64,000 nucleotides of DNA from Ollibium composti. Its GTDB lineage: Bacteria; Pseudomonadota; Alphaproteobacteria; Rhizobiales; Rhizobiaceae. The stretch's first letter is position 1, and every line of letters starts with the position of its first letter. This document shows positions 1 to 13,891 of the stretch, in pieces. Made by a program: the position numbers and the translations under genes. A model generated the notes under the pieces. That model saw only the letters and a list, made by a program, of their open reading frames with translations, was not told the origin of the DNA and ran no database searches. The stretch is from positions 186,001 through 250,000 of the forward strand of contig NZ_SSNY01000005.1 in NCBI RefSeq assembly GCF_004801285.1. Reading direction: 5' to 3'.

Positions 1-41
1 GGCATTGCCGGCCTTTTCGATGGAACGGGTTCCGTGTGCCG

Positions 42-449
42 TTAGGCCGGCAGGAGGGCGCCTTCCAGCGTGGTGAGCTGGTGCAGGAACGCCTCGGCCT
101 TGGTGCGGTGCTCGTCGGTCTTGGCGTCGGCGACGTCTTCCTTCGCCTCCTGGATGCGGCGGGCGATGTCGGCGCGGTCGATGTCCTTCACCGCCACCGC
201 CGATTCGGCGAGCAGCGTGCAGCCGGACGGCAGGACGTCGGCGAAGCCGCCGAACACCACGTAGCGTTCCTCCGTGCCGGAGGCCGACTTCACCGTGACG
301 ACGCCCGGCTTGATGGTGGTCATCACCGGCGCGTGGCTGGCCATGACGGTCATTTCGCCCTCGGCGCCGGGAATGATGACGGACTCGACCTGGTCCGAGA
401 CAAGCAGGCGCTCGGGGGAGACGAGTTCGAACTGGAAGGATTGAGCCAT
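42..449 (-). CDS. atpC: F1F0 ATP synthase subunit epsilon
   Basis: Epsilon subunit of the F1 sector, part of the central stalk that couples rotation to catalysis at the inner face of the cytoplasmic membrane. The product has 135 residues, normal for alphaproteobacteria. The N-terminal beta-sandwich is recognisable from GAEGEMTVMASHAP around residues 28-41, followed by the KPG turn; a short helical C-terminus ends in a leucine-rich stretch. It is the last gene of the leftward atpHAGDC operon. It lies 123 nt after atpD, across a spacer with decanucleotide repeats (see findings). The ATG at 449 has no obvious Shine-Dalgarno, so translation may depend on the spacer structure or on coupling. Identification is secure. 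Confidence 0.97.
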   Translation of the reverse strand: MAQSFQFELVSPERLLVSDQVESVIIPGAEGEMTVMASHAPVMTTIKPGVVTVKSASGTEERYVVFGGFADVLPSGCTLLAESAVAVKDIDRADIARRIQEAKEDVADAKTDEHRTKAEAFLHQLTTLEGALLPA

Positions 450-460
450 GGTTTCATGGG

Positions 461-564
461 AGTAGGGCAGTAGGGCAGTAGGGCAGTAGGGGAGGAATCC
501 CTATGCTCAGCCGCCGTCTTCCCTCGTCCACTCTCCCTATTGCCTTACTGTCCTATTGCCTTAC
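461..564. repeat. decanucleotide tandem repeats, two complementary arms in the atpD-atpC spacer
   Basis: Bases 461-491 are about three copies of the 10-mer AGTAGGGCAG. Bases 535-564 are about three degenerate copies of its complement (CCTATTGCCTTAC type). Read in the mRNA sense (minus strand) the two arms can pair over roughly 30 bp, with A/G exchanges giving G-U pairs or mismatches, around a loop of about 43 nt. The hairpin would sit directly before the atpC start codon. The repeats are seen directly; the pairing and any role in epsilon expression are inference. Confidence 0.75.
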
Positions 565-572
565 GGCCCTGA

Positions 573-3117
<2,545 letters not shown>

Positions 3118-3160
3118 GCTTCAAACTCTGTTTCCGCTTCCGATCCCTGTCCTTCGCCAA

Positions 3161-4690
3161 TCAGGCGAAGGTCTTGGCGAAAGCGTCGATCTCGGCCTTC
3201 AGCTTGCCGCGCAGGTCGTCGGACAGCGCCTTCTCGGCGCGGATGGCGTCGAGCACGGCCTTACCGGTGGTGCGCATGTGGGTCAGCAGGCCCTGCTCGA
3301 ACTTACCGACCTGCGGCAGCGTCAGCTTGTCGAGGTAGCCGTTGACGCCGGCGAAGATCACCGCGACCTGCTCTTCCGTCTTGAGCGGCGAGAACTGCGG
3401 CTGCTTCAGCAACTCGGTCAGGCGCGCACCGCGGTTCAGGAGGCGCTGCGTCGAGGCGTCGAGGTCGGAACCGAACTGCGCGAAGGCCGCCATTTCGCGG
3501 TACTGCGCGAGCTCGCCCTTGATCGAGCCGGCGACCTGTTTCATCGCCTTGATCTGTGCGGCGGAGCCGACGCGCGACACCGACAGGCCGACGTTCACGG
3601 CCGGGCGGATGCCCTGGAAGAACAGGTTCGTCTCGAGGAAGATCTGGCCGTCGGTGATCGAGATCACGTTGGTCGGGATGTAGGCCGACACGTCGTTGGC
3701 CTGCGTCTCGATGACGGGCAGCGCGGTCAGCGAACCGGCGCCGTTGTCGTCGTTGAGCTTGGCGGCGCGCTCCAGCAGGCGCGAATGCAGGTAGAAGACG
3801 TCGCCCGGATAGGCTTCGCGGCCCGGCGGGCGGCGCAGCAAGAGCGACATCTGGCGGTAGGCGACGGCCTGCTTGGACAGGTCGTCATAGCCGATGAGGG
3901 CATGCATGCCGTTGTCGCGGAAATATTCGCCCATGGTGCAGCCGGCGAACGGCGCCAGGAACTGCATCGGCGCCGGGTCGGACGCGGTGGCCGCCACGAC
4001 GATGGAGTATTCGAGCGCGCCGCGCTCCTCCAGCACCTTGACGAACTGCGCGACGGTCGAGCGCTTCTGGCCGACGGCGACATAGACGCAGTAGAGCTTT
4101 TCCTTGTCCGGGCCGGTCTCGTGCACCGACTTCTGGTTCAGGATGGTGTCGAGGATGATGGCGGTCTTGCCGGTCTGGCGGTCGCCGATGACCAGCTCGC
4201 GCTGGCCGCGGCCGACCGGGATCAGCGCGTCGATGGCCTTGAGGCCCGTCGACATCGGCTCGTGCACCGACTTGCGCGGAATGATGCCGGGCGCCTTGAC
4301 GTCGACGCGGCGGCGCTCGGTCGCCTTGATCGGGCCCTTGCCGTCGATCGGGTTGCCGAGCGCGTCGACGACGCGGCCGAGCAGGGCGGGGCCGACCGGC
4401 ACTTCGACGATGGCGCCGGTGCGCTTGACGGTGTCGCCTTCCTTGATGTCGCGGTCGTTACCGAAGATGACGACGCCGACGTTGTCGGCTTCGAGGTTCT
4501 GCGCCATGCCGCGGATGCCGCCGGGGAACTCGACCATCTCGCCGGCCTGGACGTTGTCGAGGCCGTAGACACGAGCGATGCCGTCGCCGACCGACAGCAC
4601 CTGGCCGACTTCGGAGACCTCGGCCTCCTTGCCGAAGTTCTTGATCTGATCCTTCAGGATCGCGGAGATTTCAGCGGCGCGAATGTCCAT
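3161..4690 (-). CDS. atpA: F1F0 ATP synthase subunit alpha
   Basis: Non-catalytic nucleotide-binding alpha subunit of F1. The 509-residue length matches the family. Walker A is GDRQTGKT at 169-176, and the family signature [17 protein letters not shown] follows near residue 365. The N-terminus [16 protein letters not shown] is the typical alphaproteobacterial form. Its ATG overlaps the atpH stop by one base (TGATG), which suggests translational coupling. Second gene of atpHAGDC. Confidence 0.98.
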   Translation of the reverse strand: MDIRAAEISAILKDQIKNFGKEAEVSEVGQVLSVGDGIARVYGLDNVQAGEMVEFPGGIRGMAQNLEADNVGVVIFGNDRDIKEGDTVKRTGAIVEVPVGPALLGRVVDALGNPIDGKGPIKATERRRVDVKAPGIIPRKSVHEPMSTGLKAIDALIPVGRGQRELVIGDRQTGKTAIILDTILNQKSVHETGPDKEKLYCVYVAVGQKRSTVAQFVKVLEERGALEYSIVVAATASDPAPMQFLAPFAGCTMGEYFRDNGMHALIGYDDLSKQAVAYRQMSLLLRRPPGREAYPGDVFYLHSRLLERAAKLNDDNGAGSLTALPVIETQANDVSAYIPTNVISITDGQIFLETNLFFQGIRPAVNVGLSVSRVGSAAQIKAMKQVAGSIKGELAQYREMAAFAQFGSDLDASTQRLLNRGARLTELLKQPQFSPLKTEEQVAVIFAGVNGYLDKLTLPQVGKFEQGLLTHMRTTGKAVLDAIRAEKALSDDLRGKLKAEIDAFAKTFA

Positions 4691-5250
4691 CAGCCGACCT
4701 CTTTCAGTGCAAGCTTGAGCGAATTGAGTTTAGTCTTGAGCGACGTGTCGATCTGGCGCGAGCCCATCTTGACGACCATGCCGCCGAGCAGCGAGGGATC
4801 GACGGTGACAGCGATCGAAACGTCCTTGCCGGCGACGCTCTTGAGCGTGGCCTTGAGTTCCGTCTGCTGCGCGGGCGTGAGCGCATGGGCCGACGTGACT
4901 TCCGCGGAAGCCTCGCCGCGATGTTCGGCGGCGATGCGGCGGAAGGCCTTGATCATGCCCGGCACGGCGAACAGGCGCCGATTGCGGGCGGCGACGCGCA
5001 GGAAGTTGCCGACGAGGCCGGTGATCTTGGCGCGGTCGGCGATGGTGCCGATCGCCTTTTCCTGGCCGTCGGCGGTGAAGACGGGGCTGTTGATGAGGCG
5101 CCTGAGGTCGTCGCTCGCTTCGAACATCCGCTCGAAGCTGGCGAGGTCGGCCTCGACCTTGGAAACCGAATTGGCGTCGAGCGCGAGGTCGAACAGAGAG
5201 CCTGCGTAGCGCTCTGCGACACCGGAAACTGGCGAGGAGGACTGGGCCAC
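4690..5250 (-). CDS. atpH: F1F0 ATP synthase subunit delta (OSCP)
   Basis: Peripheral-stalk subunit that ties F1 to the b subunits. The 186 residues include the six-helix N-terminal domain ([15 protein letters not shown] near residues 10-24) and the C-terminal segment [19 protein letters not shown], diagnostic of the family. First gene of the leftward operon; a candidate promoter lies 60-90 bp upstream. As in other alphaproteobacteria, the F0 genes are not adjacent. Confidence 0.97.
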   Translation of the reverse strand: MAQSSSPVSGVAERYAGSLFDLALDANSVSKVEADLASFERMFEASDDLRRLINSPVFTADGQEKAIGTIADRAKITGLVGNFLRVAARNRRLFAVPGMIKAFRRIAAEHRGEASAEVTSAHALTPAQQTELKATLKSVAGKDVSIAVTVDPSLLGGMVVKMGSRQIDTSLKTKLNSLKLALKEVG

Positions 5251-5312
5251 GGTCCGTCTTTTCTCTCAACTGACAGGCCGCAGATTGTTGGCGCGAGTAA
5301 AAACTCTGGCTA

Positions 5313-5341
5313 AATCTTTGACCTTGCTAAATTTATTTCAA
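5313..5341 (-). promoter_or_regulatory. candidate promoter of the atp operon
   Basis: On the minus strand, TTGAAA (5341-5336) and AAGATT (5318-5313) are separated by 17 bp in an AT-rich island upstream of atpH. This is a reasonable sigma70-type arrangement. No experimental support; the -10 is a poor match. Confidence 0.4.
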
Positions 5342-5485
5342 GCACAAGGGAGCGGCTTCCGCATCCCCCGGCCGAAAGTCGCCTGCCGTCTAGCACACGG
5401 CTTTGCCGACCGCAATGCGTCTGCTGGCATGGTTTTTTGCACTATTGTCGCATGCATGCCGATGCCCTTGCGGAAGGCGGGCCGC

Positions 5486-5881
5486 TCAGGGCACGAAACC
5501 GAGGGCGAAGGCGAGCGGCAGGGCGGCCAGGACGAGGTCGACGACGATGGCGCCCCAGTTGTAAGGCGTGTTGGCGCCGTCCGACATCATGCCGAGCAGC
5601 CGGCCGAAGGCGCTGAACGCCCAGGAGAAGCCGAGCGCCATGTAGAGCAGCGGCTGTGCGAGCAGCAGACAGCACAGGCCGACGCCAAGATAGAAGCCGG
5701 CGACGCGCGAGCGCCCCTCGGCCACCGCCTCCGGTTTCTCGGCCTTGGCCTGCAACCGCACCGCCCGGAAAGCGAGGCCGGGCGCGAGGAAGAAGAACAG
5801 GCCGAGCAGCACGGTGACGACGGCGCTCGACCACGCCAGCCATTCGCCCTGGCTCATCGGCCAGGGAAAGGAAAACTCCAT
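5486..5881 (-). CDS. small hydrophobic membrane protein
   Basis: Function unknown. The product has 131 residues if translation starts at the ATG at 5881, which follows AGAGGGGACTGGCG; a longer frame to 5950 exists but adds an Arg-rich, unlikely N-terminus. Hydrophobic segments lie near residues 13-36, 55-90 (two spans) and 106-128, so three or four membrane helices are expected. Its size and topology resemble the DUF4345 group, but I cannot confirm this. It follows the ArsR-SRPBCC pair by 94 nt on the same strand and could be the end of that transcript. Confidence 0.65.
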   Translation of the reverse strand: MEFSFPWPMSQGEWLAWSSAVVTVLLGLFFFLAPGLAFRAVRLQAKAEKPEAVAEGRSRVAGFYLGVGLCCLLLAQPLLYMALGFSWAFSAFGRLLGMMSDGANTPYNWGAIVVDLVLAALPLAFALGFVP

Positions 5882-5975
5882 CGCCAGTCCCCTCTGCGAT
5901 CTGCGTCTTCTGCGGTTTGCGCATTGAAGGCGGCGGGGCGGTGAAGTCAAGCGGCGAGGGGGAAGTGCCGCCCGT

Positions 5976-6446
5976 TCAATGCACGCCGGAGATGTCCATC
6001 GCGATGGCGTCGATCAGCCGGTCGAAGCCCGTCCCGGTGCCGGCGATGCGCATTTGCATCGCCTCGGCGCCAGCGAGGAAGGCCATCTGCTCGGTGTAGA
6101 GCATGCGCGTGCCGCTGCCGCCGGGACGGAATTCGACGGTCGCCAGCGAGGCCGAGACGCGCGCGCCGGCCGAACTCATCTCGAAGGCGTAGATGATGCG
6201 GTGCCCGGAAACGATATCGAGGTAGCAGGCGGTGAAGGTCTGTTCGATGCCCTCGGCGGTGCGCCAGCGCACCGCCTCCTCGCCTCCGGCCGTGAAATCG
6301 AAGCGGTCGTCCAGCACCGTCCAGTCGGGATGGCAATCGGTCCAGCGCCGCTTCAGCGCCTTTTCCGACCAGAAGCGGAAGGCATGGCGCGGGCTGCCCG
6401 GCAGCTCGCGCTCTATGGTGAAGGTTGTGTGCTCGACCGTACTCAT
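5976..6446 (-). CDS. SRPBCC (AHSA1-type START) domain protein
   Basis: A 156-residue single-domain protein of the Bet v1/AHSA1 superfamily, whose members bind hydrophobic ligands in a central cavity. The N-terminus (FTIERELPGSPRHAFRFWSE) is typical of the polyketide-cyclase/AHSA1 branch, as are the WTDCHPDW region and the final helix (about residues 130-150). It overlaps the preceding ArsR gene by 4 nt (ATGA). ArsR plus SRPBCC is a common bacterial pair in which the regulator controls the partner. The ligand is unknown. Confidence 0.88.
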   Translation of the reverse strand: MSTVEHTTFTIERELPGSPRHAFRFWSEKALKRRWTDCHPDWTVLDDRFDFTAGGEEAVRWRTAEGIEQTFTACYLDIVSGHRIIYAFEMSSAGARVSASLATVEFRPGGSGTRMLYTEQMAFLAGAEAMQMRIAGTGTGFDRLIDAIAMDISGVH

Positions 6447-6781
6447 CGCTCATCCTCCTCGGGCATGGCGGCCATCGCCTGCGCCAGCCGGTCGAATGCC
6501 GCATTCAGCGCCGCCTCCCGCTCGCGCATCCAGGCGCGCATCGGCGCCAGCGCTTGCGGCCGCATGGCGTAGGTGCGGGTGCGGCCGACCTTGCGGGAGA
6601 CAACCATGCCGCCGTCCTCCAGTACCTTGAGGTGCTTGAGCGCCGATGGCAGGCGCATGTTCGCCGGCCCGGCCAGTTCCTTGACCGTTGCGGGACCGCG
6701 GCTCAATTGCTCGACCATGCCGCGCCGGCCGGGATCGGCCAGTGCCAAGAAAAGACGGTCGAGCGGCTGGGCTTCCTGCAT
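6443..6781 (-). CDS. ArsR-family winged-helix transcriptional regulator
   Basis: A 112-residue regulator. The HTH is recognisable in LADPGRRGMVEQLSRGPATV followed by LKHLKVLEDGGMVVSRKVGR (about residues 10-65). No metal-binding cysteine pair is present, consistent with the non-metal ArsR group that pairs with SRPBCC proteins. I chose ATG 6781 because GGAGG lies 5-6 nt upstream; a 15-codon extension to 6826 would overlap the GST gene. It lies 13 nt after the GST gene and overlaps the SRPBCC gene, so the three may form one operon under the palindromes at 7488-7561. Confidence 0.88.
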   Translation of the reverse strand: MQEAQPLDRLFLALADPGRRGMVEQLSRGPATVKELAGPANMRLPSALKHLKVLEDGGMVVSRKVGRTRTYAMRPQALAPMRAWMREREAALNAAFDRLAQAMAAMPEEDER

Positions 6782-6794
6782 CGGTCCTCCATCC

Positions 6795-7475
6795 TCAGTC
6801 GCGAAGAAACCGTTCCGGCATAGCATCCCGATAGGGAAACATCGAGAAGAACGGCCGCGCCTCGGTCAGCGTGCGCCTGACCGAGGGCCGCGCCAGCAGC
6901 CGCTCGAAATAGGCCGATAGGTTGGCGGCATCCGCCGGGAACGGCTGCACGATGCCGGCAAAGAACAGGCCGGGCAGCGCGGCGCAGTCGGCGAGGGTGA
7001 AGGCCTCGCCGCAAGCCCATGTCCGCTCCGCCATGCGCGCCTCGATCATCGCGTAGGCGGTATCCAGCGTCCGGCGCGCATCAGCGACGCCATGGGGATC
7101 GTTCCTGCCTTCCGGCCGGATGCGGTCGGTGACGATCTTCTGCACCGGCTGGCTGACATAGAGGTCGAAGAAACGGTCCCACAGCCGCGCCTCCAGCCGC
7201 GCCTCGGGATCGTCCGGCAACAGCGGCACCGGGCCGGGGTAGCGCTCGCCGACATATTCGATGATGACGGTGGTTTCCGCCACGATGCGATCACGGTCGC
7301 TGTCATAGAGAACCGGAATCTTGCCGACCGGCCAGCGGGCGAGGTGGTCCGCCGCTTCGCCGGGGTCCATGAGATCGACCGTCTCGGCCGTGAACGGCAC
7401 CTCGTTCTCGTAGAAGGCGATCAGCACCTTGTGGCAGAACGAGGCGAGCGGATGGATGTAGAGCGTCAGGGCCAT
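6795..7475 (-). CDS. glutathione S-transferase family protein
   Basis: A 226-residue GST-fold enzyme. The thioredoxin-like N-domain (LYIHPLASFCHKVLIAFYE, residues 4-22) includes a Ser-x-Cys active-site region, and the VGKIPVL cis-Pro loop follows near residue 63. The all-alpha C-domain ends near residue 215. Substrate unknown; such enzymes usually conjugate or reduce electrophiles in the cytosol. The start is ATG 7475. The 103-bp gap to priA holds two strong palindromes, so expression is probably switched by a repressor. Likely first gene of an operon with the ArsR and SRPBCC genes. Confidence 0.9.
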   Translation of the reverse strand: MALTLYIHPLASFCHKVLIAFYENEVPFTAETVDLMDPGEAADHLARWPVGKIPVLYDSDRDRIVAETTVIIEYVGERYPGPVPLLPDDPEARLEARLWDRFFDLYVSQPVQKIVTDRIRPEGRNDPHGVADARRTLDTAYAMIEARMAERTWACGEAFTLADCAALPGLFFAGIVQPFPADAANLSAYFERLLARPSVRRTLTEARPFFSMFPYRDAMPERFLRD

Positions 7476-7487
7476 GTTGGTCTCGAA

Positions 7488-7511
7488 ATAGTTTCTCTGC
7501 AAGGAAACTAT
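7488..7511. promoter_or_regulatory. operator-like palindrome 1 before GST gene
   Basis: The inverted repeat has arms ATAGTTTC and GAAACTAT with 8 nt between. It shares the core AGTTTC-Y-N6-GGAAACT with the second palindrome 49 bp away. Located 13 bp upstream of the GST start codon. Confidence 0.7.
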
Positions 7512-7535
7512 CCCGGCGGTACCGGAGAGGCAAGA

Positions 7536-7561
7536 GAAAGTTTCCGTAGAAGGAAACTTTC
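7536..7561. promoter_or_regulatory. operator-like palindrome 2 before GST gene
   Basis: A perfect inverted repeat with 10-bp arms GAAAGTTTCC and GGAAACTTTC around 6 nt. Its centre is 49 bp from that of palindrome 1, close to five helical turns, so two dimers would bind on nearly the same face of DNA. The regulator is not proven. The ArsR gene of the same operon is one candidate; an HxlR-type protein elsewhere is another. Confidence 0.75.
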
Positions 7562-7578
7562 TGGATCGCGGCATACCG

Positions 7579-9762
7579 TCACAAAAAGCTCTGCGGATCG
7601 ATGTCGACCTGCACGCGCACCGAGCCGCGCTGTTTCGGCCCGTTCGCCAGCATGGCTCGCACAAAGGCCTGCATGTCGGAGCGCCGCTCGCCCTGCACCA
7701 GCAGGCGGAACCGGTGGCGGCCGGCAACAAGCGCCAGCGGCGCTTCGGCCGGGCCGAGGACGAAGATGTCGGCGGCCTCCGGTGCCGCGCGGCGCAGGGC
7801 GCGTGCATGGCCTTCCGCCTCGGCGCGGGTGGCGGCCGAGACGATGACGCCGGCGAGCCGGCCGAAAGGCGGCAGGCCGGCGCGCTCGCGCTCGGCGATC
7901 TCGCGCGCATAAAAGCTCTCCGCATTGCCGGAAACGATCGCCTGCATGACCGGATGGTCGGGCTGGTAGGTCTGCAACAGGCCGTGGCTCTTTTTGCCGG
8001 TGCGGCCGGCGCGGCCGGTGACCTGGCTGAGCAGCTGAAAAGTGCGCTCGGCGGCGCGCGGATCGCCGTTGGCGAGGCCGAGGTCGGCGTCGACCACGCC
8101 GACCAGCGTCATATTGGGGAAGTTATGGCCCTTGGCGACGAGCTGCGTGCCGATGACGATATCGGCGTCGCCCTTGGCGATGGCCTCCAGTTCGAGCCTG
8201 AGCCGCCGTACGCCGCCGACGATGTCGGAAGACAGAACGATGGTACGCGCCTCGGGGAAGGTCGCCACCACTTCCTCGGCGATGCGTTCCACCCCCGGCC
8301 CGCAAGCGGCGAGGTGGTCGAAGGTGCCGCATTCGGGGCAGGCTTCCGGGCGTTTTTCCGCATGGCCGCAATGATGGCAGACGAGCTGGCCGCGAAAGCG
8401 GTGCTCGACCAGCCAGGCCGAGCACACCGGGCAGCCGAAGCGGTGGCCGCAAACCCGGCACAGCGTCAGCGGCGCATAGCCACGCCGGTTGAGGAAAAGC
8501 AGCGATTGCTCGCCCTTTTCCAGCGTCGCGCCGATCTGCTCGGTGAGCAGCGGCGACAGGAAGCTGCCCTTCGCCGGCGGGGCGCGGCGCATGTCCACCG
8601 CCTTGAGGTCGGGCAGTGCCGCCTCGGCGAAGCGGCCGGACAGCACCGCATGGCGGTAGCGCCCCCGCGTGGCGTTGACGCGGCTTTCCACCGATGGCGT
8701 GGCCGAGGACAGCACCACCGGGAAGCCGCCGAGATGGCCGCGCACGACGGCCATATCGCGGGCGTTGTAGAAGACGCGGTCCTCCTGCTTGTAGGCGGGG
8801 TCGTGTTCCTCGTCGACGACGATCAGGCCGAGTTCCCTGAACGGCAGGAACAGCGCCGAGCGCGCGCCGGCCACCACCCGCACCGTGCCCTCGGCCACCT
8901 GCCGCCAGACCTTTTCGCGCATGCGGGGCGCAAGGTCGGAATGCCACTCGCCGGGCTTGGCGCCGAAGCGATCCTGGAAGCGTTCGAGGAAAGCATGGGT
9001 GAGCGCGATTTCCGGCAGCAGGATCAGCACCTGCCTGCCCTTCTCCAGCGCTTCCGCGACCGCCTCGAAATAGACTTCCGTCTTGCCGGAGCCGGTGACG
9101 CCGTCGAGCAGCGTGACGCCGAAGCCGTCCGCCGCGACGCCGGCGCGCAGCATGTCGGCCGCCACCTGCTGGTCGGGCGCCAGTTGCGGCTGCGCATAGG
9201 CGGGGTCGGGCGCGGCCACGACAGGGCGCGGCGGGATCATCACCGTTTCGAACACGCCTTGCGCCTTCAATCCGTCGATGACGGTCGAGGACACGCCGGC
9301 TGCATGCGCGAGGCCGGTGCGGGTCCAGGCCAAGCCGCCGTCCGCGGCTTCGAGCACCCGCGCGCGGGCGGCCGTCATGCGGTCCGGCAGGGCGTCGGTG
9401 CGCACGATGCCTTCCGTCCACGGCTCGGGATCGAAGGCTTCCGGCGCGCGCAACAGCATGCGCGCCACCATGCCGGGAGCCGACAGCGTGTAATGCGCCA
9501 CCCAGTCGACGAAACGGCGCATCGGCCCGGCGATCGGCGGGCAGTCGAACACCTCTTCGATGGGCCTGAGCTTGCGGGCATCGACCGCATCGGCGCCGCC
9601 GTCCCAGACGATCCCGGCCACCTGCCGCGGCCCCAGCGGCACGCGCACGATCGAGCCCGGCACTACACGCATTCCTGAAGGAACCGCATAGGTGTAGGGG
9701 CGTTCCGCAGGCATGGGAACCAGCACGGGGGCGGCCGCGTCAAAAGGCGAATCTTTGCTCAT
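7579..9762 (-). CDS. priA: primosomal replication-restart helicase PriA
   Basis: 3'-5' superfamily 2 helicase that reloads the replisome at stalled forks. The 727-residue product has the N-terminal 3'-DNA-binding domain (about 1-110), Walker A GVTGSGKT at 221-228, a DEEHDPAYKQ Walker B box, and a zinc-binding block with four CxxC pairs (CRVC, CPVC, CHHC, CPEC), all present. Helicase motifs V and VI (TQLVAKGHNFPN, QVTGRAGR) follow. It is divergent from fsa with a 90-bp gap and lies upstream of the GST operon. Typical length and motifs. Confidence 0.97.
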   Translation of the reverse strand: MSKDSPFDAAAPVLVPMPAERPYTYAVPSGMRVVPGSIVRVPLGPRQVAGIVWDGGADAVDARKLRPIEEVFDCPPIAGPMRRFVDWVAHYTLSAPGMVARMLLRAPEAFDPEPWTEGIVRTDALPDRMTAARARVLEAADGGLAWTRTGLAHAAGVSSTVIDGLKAQGVFETVMIPPRPVVAAPDPAYAQPQLAPDQQVAADMLRAGVAADGFGVTLLDGVTGSGKTEVYFEAVAEALEKGRQVLILLPEIALTHAFLERFQDRFGAKPGEWHSDLAPRMREKVWRQVAEGTVRVVAGARSALFLPFRELGLIVVDEEHDPAYKQEDRVFYNARDMAVVRGHLGGFPVVLSSATPSVESRVNATRGRYRHAVLSGRFAEAALPDLKAVDMRRAPPAKGSFLSPLLTEQIGATLEKGEQSLLFLNRRGYAPLTLCRVCGHRFGCPVCSAWLVEHRFRGQLVCHHCGHAEKRPEACPECGTFDHLAACGPGVERIAEEVVATFPEARTIVLSSDIVGGVRRLRLELEAIAKGDADIVIGTQLVAKGHNFPNMTLVGVVDADLGLANGDPRAAERTFQLLSQVTGRAGRTGKKSHGLLQTYQPDHPVMQAIVSGNAESFYAREIAERERAGLPPFGRLAGVIVSAATRAEAEGHARALRRAAPEAADIFVLGPAEAPLALVAGRHRFRLLVQGERRSDMQAFVRAMLANGPKQRGSVRVQVDIDPQSFL

Positions 9763-9852
9763 CGCGCGTGACCTTGCCCCGACTTTGGTCTAGAGCAAAG
9801 CCCAACGCCGAGCGTGCCCTCCCGACACCCGGACAATTCGAAGGAGATCGTC

Positions 9853-10509
9853 ATGAAGTTTTTCGTCGATACCGCCGACATCAAGGAGATCAAGGAACTG
9901 AACGATCTCGGCCTGCTCGACGGCGTCACCACCAATCCGTCGCTGATCATGAAATCCGGCGGCAAGATCACCGAGGTGACCAAGCAGATCTGCGACATCG
10001 TCGAAGGTCCCGTCTCGGCGGAAGTGACCGCCACCGACTACGACGGCATGATGCAGCAGGCCAAGGTGCTGTCGAAGATCGCCGACAACATCGCCATCAA
10101 GGTGCCGCTGACCTGGGATGGTCTCAAGGCCTGCCGCTCCATCCGCAACGACATGGACCGCATGGTCAACGTGACGCTGTGCTTCTCGGCCAACCAGGCG
10201 CTGCTCGCCGCCAAGGCCGGCGCCACCTTCATTTCGCCCTTCATCGGCCGTATCGACGACATGGGCATCGACGGCGTCGAACTGATCTCGGAAATCCGCA
10301 CCATCTACGACAACTACGATTTCAAGACCGAGATCCTGGCCGCTTCGATCCGCACCGTGAATCACGTCAAGGAAGTGGCGATGATCGGCGCCGACGTGGC
10401 GACCGTACCGCCGGCGACGCTGAAGGCGCTGGTCAAGCATCCGCTGACCGACAAGGGCCTGGAGCAGTTCCTGGCCGACTGGGCCAAGACCGGCCAGACC
10501 ATCGGCTGA
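9853..10509 (+). CDS. fsa: fructose-6-phosphate aldolase / small transaldolase
   Basis: A 218-residue class I aldolase of the short transaldolase family (FSA/TalC/MipB). The Schiff-base lysine is K83 in [12 protein letters not shown], and TTNPSL at 26-31 is the other family signature. Depending on subgroup, members cleave fructose-6-phosphate or transfer dihydroxyacetone units in the pentose-phosphate pathway; sequence alone does not decide. The start is ATG 9853, 6 nt after AAGGAG. Single gene, divergent from priA, followed by a possible terminator. Confidence 0.93.
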   Translation: MKFFVDTADIKEIKELNDLGLLDGVTTNPSLIMKSGGKITEVTKQICDIVEGPVSAEVTATDYDGMMQQAKVLSKIADNIAIKVPLTWDGLKACRSIRNDMDRMVNVTLCFSANQALLAAKAGATFISPFIGRIDDMGIDGVELISEIRTIYDNYDFKTEILAASIRTVNHVKEVAMIGADVATVPPATLKALVKHPLTDKGLEQFLADWAKTGQTIG

Positions 10510-10517
10510 TCATCGAG

Positions 10518-10550
10518 GCGACCGGCTTTTGGGCGCGGTCGCTCCTTTCT
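10518..10550 (+). terminator. possible rho-independent terminator of fsa
   Basis: GCGACCG and CGGTCGC (10518-10524 and 10536-10542) form a 7-bp stem with an 11-nt loop, followed by TCCTTTCT. It lies 9 nt after the fsa stop. The pyrimidine tail is interrupted, so the assignment is moderate. Confidence 0.5.
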
Positions 10551-10580
10551 GGGGATTCGGGCAGTGATCTGCGATGGCCG

Positions 10581-11145
10581 TCAGCGGGCCTTCTTCGCCA
10601 GGTCCTGCGCCAGCGCCAGACGCAATACTTCGCCGAGTTCGCGCGCTGCACGGTTCTCGGCGTCGATCTGCGCCCGGTAGTTGGCGAATTCCTGCGACGG
10701 CTTGTCGTAGGAAGACGAGATCGAGCGCGTGCCGGCGGCAACCGTCTTGCCCGTCTGGGCGTCGGTCAGCGTATAGGCCGCCGTGAGCGTCACCGTACCG
10801 GCGGTCGGCTGGTCGACATCGGTGGTAACCTGGATGGTCGCCGCGGACTGGACCAGTTCGGAGACGTTGAGCGCCAGCGAATAGGTTGGCGCGGCCGGTG
10901 CCTGCGCCCCGCCGTAAAGGCCGAAGATCAGGTTGTTGCGGACCTGCTGGGCATAGCGCGAACTCACCGGCTTGACCGCGATCGAGGCCAGCTCCGCCCT
11001 GGCGCTGACGGTCGAATTGCCGAGCGGCGCGTCGGAATAGAGCGGCCGCACCGTGCAGCCGGCGGCAAGCAACGCCGAAGCGGCGGCGCCGGCAATGGCG
11101 AGCCGGCGCAGGAATGCGCTGCCGGCGCGGTGCGATGGTTCGGCG

Positions 11146-11159
<14 letters not shown>
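10581..11159 (-). CDS. lptE: LPS-assembly outer-membrane lipoprotein LptE
   Basis: A 192-residue lipoprotein, the plug partner of LptD in lipopolysaccharide insertion into the outer membrane. A signal peptide (about 20-34) ends in a lipobox LLAAGC with the lipid-attachment Cys at 35, followed by TVRPLYS, typical of rhizobial LptE. The rest shows the weakly conserved LptE fold. The start overlaps the leuS stop by 14 nt, so the two are co-translated. In E. coli holA follows lptE; here the next gene is convergent fsa, so holA lies elsewhere. Confidence 0.88.
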
Positions 11160-13773
<2,614 letters not shown>

Positions 13774-13891
13774 GGGACGAATTTCACTTAAAAGCACGGG
13801 GAGGACGACCGCTGCGGTCTTCACCATGGTTTGACAGACCCGTCAACCGCAAGGCCCCGCGCCGCCGGACAAAAACACGCTGGAGCCGGAC

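Noticed and set aside
461..564. Possible CRISPR-like array
   Set aside because: The repeat unit is only 10 bp, with no unique spacers and no cas genes; it is a tandem repeat hairpin.
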